Source: JALQUO01 sp964529685
Lineage (GTDB): Bacteria > Pseudomonadota > Alphaproteobacteria > Rickettsiales > Midichloriaceae
Length of the DNA: 64,000 bases
Assembly: GCA_964529685.1 (NCBI GenBank)
Contig: CAZGZC010000002.1
Coordinates: 124,001 to 188,000, forward strand
Direction: 5' to 3'
The translations under genes were made by a program, and so were the position numbers. Position 1 is the stretch's first letter, and every line of letters begins with the position of its first letter. This document shows positions 43,956 to 54,012 of this stretch, one piece after another. The notes under the pieces are model-generated. The model made no database searches, was not told where the DNA came from, and worked only from the letters and a program-made list of their open reading frames with translations.

Positions 43956-44957
43956 ATGTCTTCGGAATTACTATCTATGGATGTATTTTTCGCACTATCA
44001 GTTGAGAAATATTACAAAAATCGAGAGAACTCTATAGGAAAAAATGGTGATTTTATTACTGCTCCCGAGGTATCTCAGATGTTTTGTCATGCAGTCGCTG
44101 TATGGGTATATAATCAGATATACAATTTAAAAGGGAATGTATCCCTTGTAGAGCTAGGAGGAGGAAATGGTACTCTCATGAACGAAATTTTAACCTTCTT
44201 TAAAAAAGAATTTATCCTCCAGGAGGTATACTTTATTGAAACAAGCCCTATTATGATTGAGAAACAAAAAAATGCCGTATCTAGCCATATGCACACAAAA
44301 TTCTATTGGGTTGACTCTATCGATAAAATACCAAGCAACTTCAAGCATGTTATAATCGCTAACGAGTTCTTTGATGCACTACCTATCAAACAATTTATCA
44401 ACTGTGGTGAGAATTTCCGAGAGATTTATATATCTAGTGACATCAAATTAATACAATCAGAGTATGTAATTAGCTGTGATGAGATGAAGAAAATTATGAA
44501 ATATAGTAATTTAAAAGTTGATGAATGCAATCAAGGATTTATAGCCGAGCTATCAATAGCATCTCTTACAATATTAGATAAAATATGTAAAATAGCATCT
44601 GCTGCACTAATTATTGACTATGGTTACTACAATCAAAAAGGGAAAAATACAATAAAAACTATAGCAAATCACTCAATTCTAGATAGTTTTATGACAATGT
44701 CTGGTAGTACAGATATTTCTGCTGAGGTTGATTTTGGAGCCTTAGAGAACTTTATCAAGAAAAACTACTCATCTTATAATATATATTATACAAACCAAAC
44801 TCAATTTCTAGAAGATCATCATATAAATATCATAGCTGAGAGAACCAGAAAAGAAGCTAAAAATCAACGAGAACTAGATATGATTAATGATGAATTAAAT
44901 AAAATCTCAGTTGAGATGGGAGAGAAATTTAAAGTTTTGTCACTCAATTCTAGATAG
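43956..44957 (+). CDS. MidA/NDUFAF7-like SAM-dependent methyltransferase (COG1565)
   Basis: Mitochondrial NDUFAF7 methylates an Arg of a complex I subunit; this protein probably has a similar role. Motifs are EKYYKNRENSIGKNGDFITAP, SLVELGGGNGTLMNEIL (SAM-binding), IIANEFFDALPIKQF and ALIIDYGYYNQ. At 333 residues it is slightly short. Its final five residues, SLNSR, are encoded by the beginning of an internal copy of its own sequence (44940-45077), so the original C-terminus has been replaced. Complex I is otherwise represented by nuoG in this window. Confidence 0.9.
   Translation: MSSELLSMDVFFALSVEKYYKNRENSIGKNGDFITAPEVSQMFCHAVAVWVYNQIYNLKGNVSLVELGGGNGTLMNEILTFFKKEFILQEVYFIETSPIMIEKQKNAVSSHMHTKFYWVDSIDKIPSNFKHVIIANEFFDALPIKQFINCGENFREIYISSDIKLIQSEYVISCDEMKKIMKYSNLKVDECNQGFIAELSIASLTILDKICKIASAALIIDYGYYNQKGKNTIKTIANHSILDSFMTMSGSTDISAEVDFGALENFIKKNYSSYNIYYTNQTQFLEDHHINIIAERTRKEAKNQRELDMINDELNKISVEMGEKFKVLSLNSR
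44669..44806. repeat. midA segment, copy 1 of an exact 138-bp repeat
   Basis: Identical by eye to 44940-45077 (offset 271 bp). This copy is within the MidA-like coding region (HSILDSFMTMSGSTD). Confidence 0.93.
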
Positions 44958-45077
44958 TTTTATGACAATGTCTGGTAGTACAGATATTTCTGCTGAGGTT
45001 GATTTTGGAGCCTTAGAGAACTTTATCAAGAAAAACTACTCATCTTATAATATATATTATACAAACCAAACTCAATT
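44940..45077. repeat. midA segment, copy 2, read in another frame at the gene's end
   Basis: An exact copy of 44669-44806. The MidA-like gene reads into it in a different frame and stops after SLNSR. A separate frame (44911-45102) would recreate the original peptide from its start, but it has no gene context. Confidence 0.93.
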
Positions 45078-45212
45078 CATAATAGATAAATATAATGAGT
45101 AAAAATACATCATAAGAAGTTTTCAAATGAACTAAAATTATAAACCTTACATAGTTTTTTCTTTAAAGCAGTTATAATTTATCTAAAACTATGTCACAAT
45201 CAAATACTAACT

Positions 45213-48200
45213 ATGGCAAAAATCAAATATGCGATTCATGAGTTTCACGAGCTTATACATGAAAATTTTATGGCTGAACATAAGTGTGATTCAGAGCTCT
45301 TAAACAAATCTATTAATAATCTATTCACGTTATTTGAAAAGAGAGACCAAAACAAATTTCAGGTTTTAGCTGAGCAACTCTCAGATGAAATAATTTCTCT
45401 TCAAATAGTAGCTAATGACGCAGCATTTATAGTAGATTCTACTATGAATTTTTTACAAAAAAATGATCATGAAATAGTATTTATGTCTGTTCCTGTCTTG
45501 AGTGTTTATAGAGATAAGAATGGTAAATTAGAGCATTTTAGCAATTTTAACAAAAATTCTCATAATAATGAGTCGATTTCATTGTTTATGCTTAAGAGAT
45601 CTATACACTCTGAAGTTGAAGAACTTAAATTTAGACTTGAAGAAGTACTTGAGTGTGTTTTTGCTGCAAATGAATCTTGGAAGTTTTCAAGAGAAATTGT
45701 GCACAAGATTTCAGACAAGGCAAATAATGAACAAAATCAGCGTTTCTTCCAATGGCTTTTAAATGATAATTTTATATTTTTAGCTACTTGTAGTGGAGAT
45801 TTAAATGGCAAAATTGAAAATCTCAGTGGATTATTAAGTACAAAGCATTACAACTATAAAGATGTAATTGATCCAAATATAGGAGGCATTATAGGAAAAT
45901 TGCCTCAGATAATTTTTGAGAGAACTACAATCTTATCTAACGTCCATAGAAATTCTAATATGGATGTTTTATATGTGAGAGAAGACAATAAATTTACAGC
46001 AATTATTGGATTTTTTACTTCTGCTGTTTATCATCAGAATGTAATGGAAATACCAATTATAAAAGATAAAATTCGCTCTGTGATTGAGAGGTATGATAGT
46101 CTAAACGACTATGGATATATAGTAAAAGAAGTTATATCTCAGATCCAAGAATACCCACGTACAGAACTATTTCAGATGAGTAGTGATGATTTATATAGTT
46201 TAGTTGGATCAATCATATCAGTAGTATTATTGCCTAGAGTTAAAATATTTGTTAGAGTTAATACTAACTCTGGTTTTAAAAGTGTCCTAATTTTTATTTC
46301 TAAAGATAAATTTAGCATGGATCTCTATAGCAAAATAGAAGAGATTGTATGTGAAAAAATGTCTGTGAAAGTATTTAAAAAGTACATTCAGATATCTGAA
46401 AGGAAGATAATGAATATTCAATTGATCGTTAAAAATACTAAGGATGTTCATTATGATCTGGGGGAGCTTGAAAAAGCTGTTGATTCTGTAACTTGGAGTT
46501 GGTATGATCTATTGAGAGATGGTCTGTATAAGTTATATAAAAGCACTCTAGTAAATAAGAAACTTTATTCTTTTGATCCTGAATATATTGCAAGTCATAG
46601 ACCAGATGAGGCGGTAGAAGATATATCAGTGATTGAAAATATTTCATCTAAAGGGAAAGTCTGTAAGTTTATAGAAAAAGATAATAGTTATCAATTTAGA
46701 ATTTATAGTAAAGCTGACAAACTTGAAGTATCTGATTTAATACCTGCAGTTGAAAATGCTGGTTTTGCTGTAACTGATATGGTGACTCATAAGATTACAC
46801 TAACACATGGAAATGAAAAGATTTTTATACATAGAATTGATGTTCGTCCTAAGGGGAAGATAGAAGAAAATAATGATCTACAAAACAATCTTGAGTTGTT
46901 GATTGAAAATATCATTACTATTGACAATCCTGATAATGATAGATTTAATAGTTTAATTCTCTACTGTGGATTGTCTTATCTAGAAGTTCTTATCTGTAGA
47001 ATTTACTACAGCTATGCTAAGCAGCTTGGTGTACAGTATGATAGAGATCATATTGTGGATGCTATGGTTGAAAATTGTCATATTACGCGGAAGTTAGTAG
47101 ATCTTTTTAATAAAAAATTTGTAAAGATTGATGCGGAGATTGCTGATTTGCAGAATGAATATAATAGTATTAGGGTAGAAGTTCTATCTGGACTAGATAA
47201 AGTTGAGAATGCTAGTCATGATAAAATGCTTCGTAACTATCTAACGTTGATTGATGCAACTAAGCGAACAAATTTCTTCTGCAATTACCAATATGTATCT
47301 TTAAAGATTGCTTCTGGTGAAATACCTTTTGCACCTCTACCAAAGCCATTTATGGAAATTTTTGTCTATTCAAATCATTTCGAAGGAATACACTTAAGAG
47401 GTGGTAAAGTTGCTCGTGGAGGGTTGCGATGGTCTGATAGACATATGGACTTTAGAACTGAAGTTCTTGGTTTAATGAAGGCACAAATGACTAAAAATTC
47501 AGTAATAGTGCCAGTTGGATCGAAGGGAGGTTTTGTTGTGAAGCATGTATCGCCTAAGGATAGAGATGAATTTCTACAAGCTGGAATTGCATGTTATAAA
47601 TTATTCTTGCGAGGTTTACTTGATATTACTGATAATTTTGTTGGATCTGAGGTTGTTTATACAAAAAATAGCGTTTGTTGGGATGATTTGGATCCTTATT
47701 TAGTTGTGGCGGCTGATAAGGGGACTGCAACTTTCTCCGATTATGCTAACGCTCTGGCTACGGAATACAACTTCTGGTTAGATGATGCCTTTGCTTCTGG
47801 TGGTTCTGTTGGGTATGACCATAAAAAACTTGCAATTACTTCGCGCGGAGCTTGGATCTCAGTATTACAGCACTTTAAAATGTTTGGGATTGATCCTCAT
47901 AAGGATGAAATTAGCGTTGTTGGGATTGGTGATATGTCTGGTGATGTATTTGGGAATGGATTACTTATGTCTGATAAAATATGCCTGATTGCAGCTTTCA
48001 ACCATATACATATATTCATTGATCCAAATCCTGATGTGGGTAGCAGTTATGCTGAGAGGCGTAGGTTGTTTGATAAACCTCAGTCGCAGTGGTCTGACTA
48101 TAACTTAAAATTGCTTTCTAAAGGGGGTGGGGTATTCCTGCGTAGTGCAAAAACAATAGAGCTTAATTATGAGATTCGTGAGGCTTTAGGGATTGATCAC

Positions 48201-49850
48201 AGTATTACTAATATGTCTCCAGATGCTTTAATTAAAGCTATTTTGAAAGCGCCAGTTGATCTGATTTGGAATGGTGGCATAGGAACTTATGTTAAGTCTA
48301 GTCTTGAATCTAATGAGCAGATTGGTGATAAGGCTAACGATAATTTGCGTGTGAATGGTAAGGATTTGCGCTGTAAGATTGTTGGTGAAGGGGGTAATTT
48401 AGGATTTACACAACTTGGGCGTGTAGAATATTCAATTAATGGCGGTAATATTAATACTGATGCAATTGATAATTCTGGTGGTGTTGATTGTTCTGATCAT
48501 GAAGTTAACTTAAAAATTGCCTTCTCTCGTATGTTATCTGATGGGATTATTACAACTGAAGAGCGAAATAAACTCCTTGAAGCTATGTCTAATGAAGTTT
48601 GTAAATTAGTCTTAAAGGATAATAAGCTACAGAATAAGCTACTTGCGCTTGAATCTTCCTACGCTCACGAGAATATTGCTGAGCATTCTTGGTTTGTTGA
48701 TCATCTTGAAAAGACCGGTGAGCTTAATCGTGAAGTTGAAAAACTCCCTTCTAAAAATGAATTCCATAATATGATTAATAGTCAGTGTGGTTTGAGAAGA
48801 CCCGAGTTAGCTGTTTTGTTAGCTTATGCGAAGAATTCTGCTATCAATATTCTATCTGAGATTGATGAAATAGCTGATATGTTTGACAAGCTACCTTATA
48901 GAGATTTATATCTCAGCTATTTTCCTAGTTTATTACGTGAGAATTCACAGTATATTGAGTATTTATTCAAGCATAGATTGTCTAGAGAAATTCTAGTGAC
49001 AGTTGTGGTAAATGATCTGATAAATACTATGGGTTGTACTTATTTTCATCTTAGGGTTGTGCGCCAAGGGATGTCTCCGATTAAGTTAGTTAAAGCCTTT
49101 TGTATTGTGAAATATGGGTTGAAGATTGATGAAACTCTTAGGTTGATTGATAACTCGGAGTTATCTGGAGATCAAACGTTAAAGTTGTATAGATTAGTTC
49201 AAACTATGATTGCTAGGAATGTTGCTTGGATATGTCATGGTAAGCTTGATGAGATTAATGTTAATCCTGAGTTGTATCAGATTATAAATTCTACTATCAG
49301 TCAACTTATTACATCGACTAATTATAGCAATAATTCCAAATTAAGTGTTATAAAAGATATATTAAAAGTTGATAAAATATCTGATGAGTTGAATAAATTG
49401 ATTCAGATGATTTCTTGTCAGTGGTTTAAGTTAGATATTTTCTTTGCATCTAGAAAGTATAGTTTGGATATTATGAATGTTTCGAAAACATACGAATTAT
49501 TGCGATCTAAACTGCGTTTTGATTTATTAAATAGGAATGTTTCTGATGTGTTCTATAATCTTAATTATGAGTCAAAAATTGCAACTATGATTGTAATGCG
49601 AAGTCTTGATTCATTGCTTATGAAGCTTGCAGTTGCGTTTATTAAATTTATTGGGAATACTGAAATAGAGTCATTTGGCCTAGATAAATTACATCAAGTC
49701 TACGCGAATGATTCGCTTGATAAGTATTTAGAATTTATCTATGAGATAGATGACTGGTCTAAACAGAATATTATCTCGCTTTTATTACTTCTCAAAAATA
49801 GGATGAAAACCATCTTGAATAGCATTCGCAGTGAGCTCTTACAAAAGTAG
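45213..49850 (+). CDS. gdhB: NAD-specific glutamate dehydrogenase, 180-kDa class (GDH-180)
   Basis: Oxidises glutamate to 2-oxoglutarate with NAD, feeding the TCA cycle. The 1545-residue protein matches the large GDH class (usually about 1600). N-terminal ACT-like regulatory regions come first. The catalytic block follows with HLRGGKVARGGLRWSDRHMDFR, KAQMTKNSVIVPVGSKGGFV (catalytic Lys), VVAADKGTATFSD and VGIGDMSGDVFGNG (nucleotide loop), then NGGIGTYVKSS. Amino acids from the host are the likely carbon source. It ends 12 bases inside the convergent methyltransferase gene. Confidence 0.97.
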   Translation: MAKIKYAIHEFHELIHENFMAEHKCDSELLNKSINNLFTLFEKRDQNKFQVLAEQLSDEIISLQIVANDAAFIVDSTMNFLQKNDHEIVFMSVPVLSVYRDKNGKLEHFSNFNKNSHNNESISLFMLKRSIHSEVEELKFRLEEVLECVFAANESWKFSREIVHKISDKANNEQNQRFFQWLLNDNFIFLATCSGDLNGKIENLSGLLSTKHYNYKDVIDPNIGGIIGKLPQIIFERTTILSNVHRNSNMDVLYVREDNKFTAIIGFFTSAVYHQNVMEIPIIKDKIRSVIERYDSLNDYGYIVKEVISQIQEYPRTELFQMSSDDLYSLVGSIISVVLLPRVKIFVRVNTNSGFKSVLIFISKDKFSMDLYSKIEEIVCEKMSVKVFKKYIQISERKIMNIQLIVKNTKDVHYDLGELEKAVDSVTWSWYDLLRDGLYKLYKSTLVNKKLYSFDPEYIASHRPDEAVEDISVIENISSKGKVCKFIEKDNSYQFRIYSKADKLEVSDLIPAVENAGFAVTDMVTHKITLTHGNEKIFIHRIDVRPKGKIEENNDLQNNLELLIENIITIDNPDNDRFNSLILYCGLSYLEVLICRIYYSYAKQLGVQYDRDHIVDAMVENCHITRKLVDLFNKKFVKIDAEIADLQNEYNSIRVEVLSGLDKVENASHDKMLRNYLTLIDATKRTNFFCNYQYVSLKIASGEIPFAPLPKPFMEIFVYSNHFEGIHLRGGKVARGGLRWSDRHMDFRTEVLGLMKAQMTKNSVIVPVGSKGGFVVKHVSPKDRDEFLQAGIACYKLFLRGLLDITDNFVGSEVVYTKNSVCWDDLDPYLVVAADKGTATFSDYANALATEYNFWLDDAFASGGSVGYDHKKLAITSRGAWISVLQHFKMFGIDPHKDEISVVGIGDMSGDVFGNGLLMSDKICLIAAFNHIHIFIDPNPDVGSSYAERRRLFDKPQSQWSDYNLKLLSKGGGVFLRSAKTIELNYEIREALGIDHSITNMSPDALIKAILKAPVDLIWNGGIGTYVKSSLESNEQIGDKANDNLRVNGKDLRCKIVGEGGNLGFTQLGRVEYSINGGNINTDAIDNSGGVDCSDHEVNLKIAFSRMLSDGIITTEERNKLLEAMSNEVCKLVLKDNKLQNKLLALESSYAHENIAEHSWFVDHLEKTGELNREVEKLPSKNEFHNMINSQCGLRRPELAVLLAYAKNSAINILSEIDEIADMFDKLPYRDLYLSYFPSLLRENSQYIEYLFKHRLSREILVTVVVNDLINTMGCTYFHLRVVRQGMSPIKLVKAFCIVKYGLKIDETLRLIDNSELSGDQTLKLYRLVQTMIARNVAWICHGKLDEINVNPELYQIINSTISQLITSTNYSNNSKLSVIKDILKVDKISDELNKLIQMISCQWFKLDIFFASRKYSLDIMNVSKTYELLRSKLRFDLLNRNVSDVFYNLNYESKIATMIVMRSLDSLLMKLAVAFIKFIGNTEIESFGLDKLHQVYANDSLDKYLEFIYEIDDWSKQNIISLLLLLKNRMKTILNSIRSELLQK

Positions 49851-50636
49851 TTTTGCAGCTACTTTTCTAGCAACCAATAACATACTCCTACTCGTTTCTT
49901 CCTTAAATTCATCACCATTGATATCACAAACAGAAACCACTTCAAAGCCTGAATGTTTCAACATTATTTTAAGTTCTTCAAGCTTATATAGCTGAAGTGA
50001 GAAAATATTTTCATACATATCAGGTTTTGCAGCACCTTTCTGAATCATTATATGATCATAAGATGTCAAGAGACCGCTTTTTCTGTCTATTGTTGAAGTC
50101 TGACTACTCAATAGCTGTAACTCTCCAACTTTTTTCCTTACTTGGTAAGCAAAATCTGCAACTACTGCATTAGTCATAGCTTTTAAGTTGAATATATCAA
50201 ATATATAGATGCCATCTAATTTTAAATTAGCATTGATATTTTCCATGGCAAGTACAAAGTCTGCTTGAGATAAATGTCCAACTGCATTAAAAATACTGAT
50301 GACAGCATCAAACTGTCCAGCTTTAATTGTTCGCATATCTCCATCGATGAATCTCACATCATGATTTAACTTTGTAGCTTTATCTCTCGCTATTTCTAGC
50401 AATGGTGTGCTAAAATCAGATCCAGTTATGTTATAACCTCTTTCTTTTAAATAAAAAACCTGTGATCCTGTTCCACATGTCATATCAAAAACAGATTTAA
50501 CAGTAAATTGTCGAAGTATTCTCTCAATAATTGCATTGACTTTCTCTGTACTCCAATCTCCGTCATTGAATACATTATGTGCATCGAAGAATTGAGGTAG
50601 TTTTTGGTACTCAAGCGGTAATCCTAGTTTAGTCAT
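49839..50636 (-). CDS. Class I SAM-dependent methyltransferase
   Basis: A 265-residue methyltransferase. Motif I is SVFDMTCGTGSQVFYLKERG, then GSDFSTPLLEIARDKA and FDAVISIFNAVGHL. The substrate is unknown; the cluster resembles methyltransferases of many metabolic types. It follows murF by 14 bases on the same strand and overlaps the giant GDH by 12 bases convergently. Confidence 0.87.
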   Translation of the reverse strand: MTKLGLPLEYQKLPQFFDAHNVFNDGDWSTEKVNAIIERILRQFTVKSVFDMTCGTGSQVFYLKERGYNITGSDFSTPLLEIARDKATKLNHDVRFIDGDMRTIKAGQFDAVISIFNAVGHLSQADFVLAMENINANLKLDGIYIFDIFNLKAMTNAVVADFAYQVRKKVGELQLLSSQTSTIDRKSGLLTSYDHIMIQKGAAKPDMYENIFSLQLYKLEELKIMLKHSGFEVVSVCDINGDEFKEETSRSMLLVARKVAAKLLL

Positions 50637-50650
50637 ATTTATGAATGTAT

Positions 50651-52027
50651 TTATAAATTCTTAATTGCATTACATATGACAGACATTTTCATTCCATTTG
50701 AGCCTTTAACCATTACAACATCTCCACTTTTTATGAAATTTTTAATGTTACTTGCGGCATCAAATGAGGTCTTAAAATATGCAGTTTTAAGCTGAGCATC
50801 AATGATATCATACAAAACCTTCATTCTATCACCGACGCAGATGACACAATCAATTTCATTCTTTTTTATATCATCAGACACTTCGTAGTGAAGTTGTACT
50901 TCATCCTTGCCAAGCTCAAACATATCACCAAGAATTACAACCTTGCGTTTGTATTTAGTAAATTTAGAGTAGAGATTAGTCCTATGTAATGCAGCTGCAA
51001 GAGAAGCAGGATTAGAGTTGTATGATTCGTCAATTAGTTGTATATTAGGTGATTCAATATGGTAAATCTTGCCACGTCCACTCACTGCGCTAAAATTCTC
51101 TAGTTTATTCATCATATTAACATCTAAGTTGCATGCAATCAAAATAGATAAAACTCCCAAGCTATTAGATACAAGATCAGTTCCAACACCGCCTATTTTA
51201 TAATTAACATCACAATAATTTCCATCTGGAGTTGCATACTTTGCCGATACTTCTATGAATAACCTATTATCAATCTTTATAATTTTAGATTTAATTAAAG
51301 ATACTTGTGCTTGTGGATGTCCTTTCATACTATAACCAATAATCTTCTTATCTTTCGCTGCATCTAAAATAACATTAAGTGATGGAGAGTCGAAATTTAT
51401 AATCAGTGATCCATCATGAGCTAGACCATCAACTATCTCAGCTTTAGCAGCGGCAATACCATCTATAGATGAAAAGTACTCTAAATGAGCAGGTGCAATA
51501 CCAGTGATAATTGCAATATTAGGCATCAAAATCGTAGAAAGGCAAGAAATTTCGCCAGGAGAATTCATACCCAATTCGAAGATACAAAAGCGAGAATCAT
51601 CTATATTAGAGAGTGATAATGGCAATCCATAGTGATTATTTAAGTTACCTTGGCTGGCATATGCATTATCAAGCACTAACTTAAGCATATCCTTAGTTGT
51701 AGTTTTCCCAACGCTGCCAGTGACGCCAATATAAGTCGCTTGGTGGTTGGCTCGCTTATAAGTTGCAAGCTTCATTAAACCATCACGGTAAGTATCCTCT
51801 ACAACTACAAATTGATCTGAATTATCTTGTGAGTGATCAACTATAGCTAGACTTGCACCACTTTTAATTGCATCTGCTGCAAAGCTACTCCCATTAAAAG
51901 TCGGCCCTTTAATACCAATAAAGATATCTTCTGCACTAACTTTTCTACTATCAATTGTAATTTTATTATAAAATTTATCAGGTACACTCTGCTCCAATAC
52001 TGCTTCCAAGATATTTTTACTCCACAT
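50651..52027 (-). CDS. murF: UDP-MurNAc-tripeptide:D-Ala-D-Ala ligase MurF
   Basis: Adds the D-Ala-D-Ala made by Ddl to the peptidoglycan precursor. The 458-residue protein has DSRKVSAEDIFIGIKG at the N-terminus, the P-loop GVTGSVGKTTTKDML, ASQGNLNNHYGLPLSL, FELGMNSPGEI, and a C-terminal IDESYNSNPASLAAAL. Length is typical. It works with Ddl at the start of this window. A diverged piece of its start lies upstream at about 52091-52195. Confidence 0.95.
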   Translation of the reverse strand: MWSKNILEAVLEQSVPDKFYNKITIDSRKVSAEDIFIGIKGPTFNGSSFAADAIKSGASLAIVDHSQDNSDQFVVVEDTYRDGLMKLATYKRANHQATYIGVTGSVGKTTTKDMLKLVLDNAYASQGNLNNHYGLPLSLSNIDDSRFCIFELGMNSPGEISCLSTILMPNIAIITGIAPAHLEYFSSIDGIAAAKAEIVDGLAHDGSLIINFDSPSLNVILDAAKDKKIIGYSMKGHPQAQVSLIKSKIIKIDNRLFIEVSAKYATPDGNYCDVNYKIGGVGTDLVSNSLGVLSILIACNLDVNMMNKLENFSAVSGRGKIYHIESPNIQLIDESYNSNPASLAAALHRTNLYSKFTKYKRKVVILGDMFELGKDEVQLHYEVSDDIKKNEIDCVICVGDRMKVLYDIIDAQLKTAYFKTSFDAASNIKNFIKSGDVVMVKGSNGMKMSVICNAIKNL

Positions 52028-52090
52028 GTTTTTAACTTTTTTATATAACGATTTAAGCTATTATCGAGAGATATAACGTATGTCTATAAG

Positions 52091-52195
52091 TTGATCCGAA
52101 TTAATCTTGCAAATGACTATCTAAGATAGATTCAAACTATGCTGAATTGCATCAACTGCAAAACTACTTCCGTTCAGATTAGGTTCCATAATTAT
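52091..52195 (-). pseudogene. Decayed fragment of murF
   Basis: This stretch aligns with murF DNA at about 51812-51905: shared pieces include GATCcGAATTA-like, ATTGCATC..CTGCAAA.CTACT.CC. It corresponds to murF codons around 41-72 and is full of changes and gaps. The rest of the 356 bases from 52028 to 52383 holds no gene that I can see apart from the desaturase promoter. Confidence 0.6.
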
Positions 52196-52320
52196 TATAT
52201 ACTCTATTACTCTATCCTTAGTTGATTACTCAACTACCAAAAAAAATAGTAGTCGCTAGTTGGTGTCTCATTCATGTCTCTTATAAATCAGTTTTTTTAT
52301 TGATTGTAAATAAAGTAAAT

Positions 52321-52348
52321 TTGATGTTACATAATTATATGATATAAT
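52321..52348 (+). promoter_or_regulatory. Candidate promoter of the desaturase gene
   Basis: TTGATG (52321-52326), 16 bases, then a perfect TATAAT (52343-52348), about 35 bases before the ATG at 52384. Consensus match only. Confidence 0.5.
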
Positions 52349-52383
52349 TCGATACGTTTTCAAACAATTATTTAAACTTTTTT

Positions 52384-53595
52384 ATGAACAAGCAAAAGTG
52401 TAGAGAGTTGGATATCAATTGGCTTGTAGCAAGCATTCTAATTCTATTGCCTATCTTTGTTATATTTGGGGCTGTAATGTACTCATTTGAATATGGATGG
52501 GGATATAAAGAGTCAATCTTAGCTATTATTACATACTATATTGCGAACATATCTGTCGGTATTGGCTCTCACAGGCTCTGGAGTCATGGATCATACAAAA
52601 CTAAACCATGGATTGAAGCTATAATAATGGTAGTTAACTCTGGTACACTTCAAGGACCAATTCTAGCTTGGGCTTCAAATCATAAAAAACATCATGCTTA
52701 CGCTGATACTGATAAAGATCCACACACACCTGTTAGGTATAAAGACAGCAAACTAAAAGGTTTCTTGTGGGCTCATATTGGTTGGATGTGTGTAGGTGAT
52801 ATAACTGCTCATAATATTGATAAATCCACTATGAACACTATTGGCAAGAGCAAAATATTACAATGGCAGTTAAAAAACTATACTTGGTTTGCAACTTTCA
52901 TGAATATAGTACCAACTACAATTATGGGTTGGATAGCTTTTGATGAAATTTCATGTCAATCTACTTTGGCTGGACTATTCTGCTGTGGTCTCGGTAGAGC
53001 ATTACAGCAGCAGATGACTTTTTCAGTTAACTCAGTTTGTCATATGTTAGGTAGTAGAAAATATGCAAATGACAGCTCTGGGGATATATGGTGGTTATGT
53101 TTCTTGCTTTTAGGTGAAAATTGGCATAACTTCCACCACGCTTTCGGTAGAGATTATAGGAATGGAAACAAGTGGTACCATTTCGATGTACATAAATGGA
53201 TCATAGCTCTAATGGCAAAGTTTGGATTGGCTTGGGATTTAGTGGTTACTTCTGATGAAAGAATTGTAGCTGTAATGGAAGATATGAAGTCAAATGTTAT
53301 GACTGATTGGCAAAAAAAACTACAAGATGTAGAAAATTTTGCTTCTCAATTGAGAGATCTAGCTAAAGAAAAAGTTACTCAAATTGAAAAATCTGCAACT
53401 GAGATGGCTGATTCTATGACTTTTAAAGCAAAGGCAAAGCTAGCTAAGATCGAAGAGTCAGCTATGAATCTAGCAAATAACATAAAAACATTAGTCGAAC
53501 ATTCTGAAAAAATCTCTGCTAGGATAGTAAACGGGCAGCTAAAGAAACTTGAAATGCTGAAAAAAGCTGCATTAAGCGCTGGTTTGAAGATATAA
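52384..53595 (+). CDS. Delta-9 acyl-CoA/fatty-acid desaturase with C-terminal coiled coil
   Basis: A membrane diiron desaturase of 403 residues. The three His boxes are HRLWSH, HKKHH and ENWHNFHH, with hydrophobic segments around 13-35, 40-58, 155-175 and 190-210, typical of the stearoyl-CoA desaturase family. From about residue 295 a highly charged helical extension (KEKVTQIEKSATEMAD...) follows, which is not part of the usual enzyme. It has a strong -10 box upstream. It probably adjusts membrane unsaturation. Confidence 0.92.
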   Translation: MNKQKCRELDINWLVASILILLPIFVIFGAVMYSFEYGWGYKESILAIITYYIANISVGIGSHRLWSHGSYKTKPWIEAIIMVVNSGTLQGPILAWASNHKKHHAYADTDKDPHTPVRYKDSKLKGFLWAHIGWMCVGDITAHNIDKSTMNTIGKSKILQWQLKNYTWFATFMNIVPTTIMGWIAFDEISCQSTLAGLFCCGLGRALQQQMTFSVNSVCHMLGSRKYANDSSGDIWWLCFLLLGENWHNFHHAFGRDYRNGNKWYHFDVHKWIIALMAKFGLAWDLVVTSDERIVAVMEDMKSNVMTDWQKKLQDVENFASQLRDLAKEKVTQIEKSATEMADSMTFKAKAKLAKIEESAMNLANNIKTLVEHSEKISARIVNGQLKKLEMLKKAALSAGLKI

Positions 53596-53602
53596 CTTCT
53601 TT

Positions 53603-53839
53603 ATGAGAATTGGAATACTAATTTGTATTGCAGCAATACTCACTGGCTGTGGAGGTCCTACTAAAAGGAATAAGTGGCAGCGGAGTGAGGATTTCGTAGA
53701 TAGACGCAATATCTATTATAACGACTTTGTACAAAGCGGCGGTATGATGAAAGATGAGACTTCTGATCAAATCACCCCAATGAAAAAGCAGATACGAAAT
53801 GCTTTTAATCAAGGACAAACAATCAATCACATATCTTAG
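53603..53839 (+). CDS. Small lipoprotein, possibly truncated by an amber stop
   Basis: The 78-residue protein begins MRIGILICIAAILTGCGGP, a lipoprotein signal with lipobox LTGC. It follows the desaturase by seven bases, so it is likely in the same mRNA. The frame continues past the TAG stop (53837-53839) for 29 more codons (LSVLYIPRRIPHGEKIALYN...) to a TGA at 53927. That extension could be the lost end of a longer protein or chance. Function unknown. Confidence 0.65.
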   Translation: MRIGILICIAAILTGCGGPTKRNKWQRSEDFVDRRNIYYNDFVQSGGMMKDETSDQITPMKKQIRNAFNQGQTINHIS

Positions 53840-54012
53840 TTATCTGTTCTGTATATTCCACGAAGAATTCCTCATGGTGAGAAGATTGCGCTCTATAACA
53901 GAAATTTTTTTAAATCCTCACCTAAATGAATGAACAAATCAAGCAATGCATTTATCTTCCTTGTGAAATTTTTCTAAAGCTTTATAATTCCCCTTAAATA
54001 AATAAATTTTAT

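Noticed and set aside
44911..45102. A separate 63-codon gene downstream of the MidA-like gene
   Set aside because: It is the repeat copy of the midA segment in its original frame, starting within the end of the intact gene and without independent evidence.
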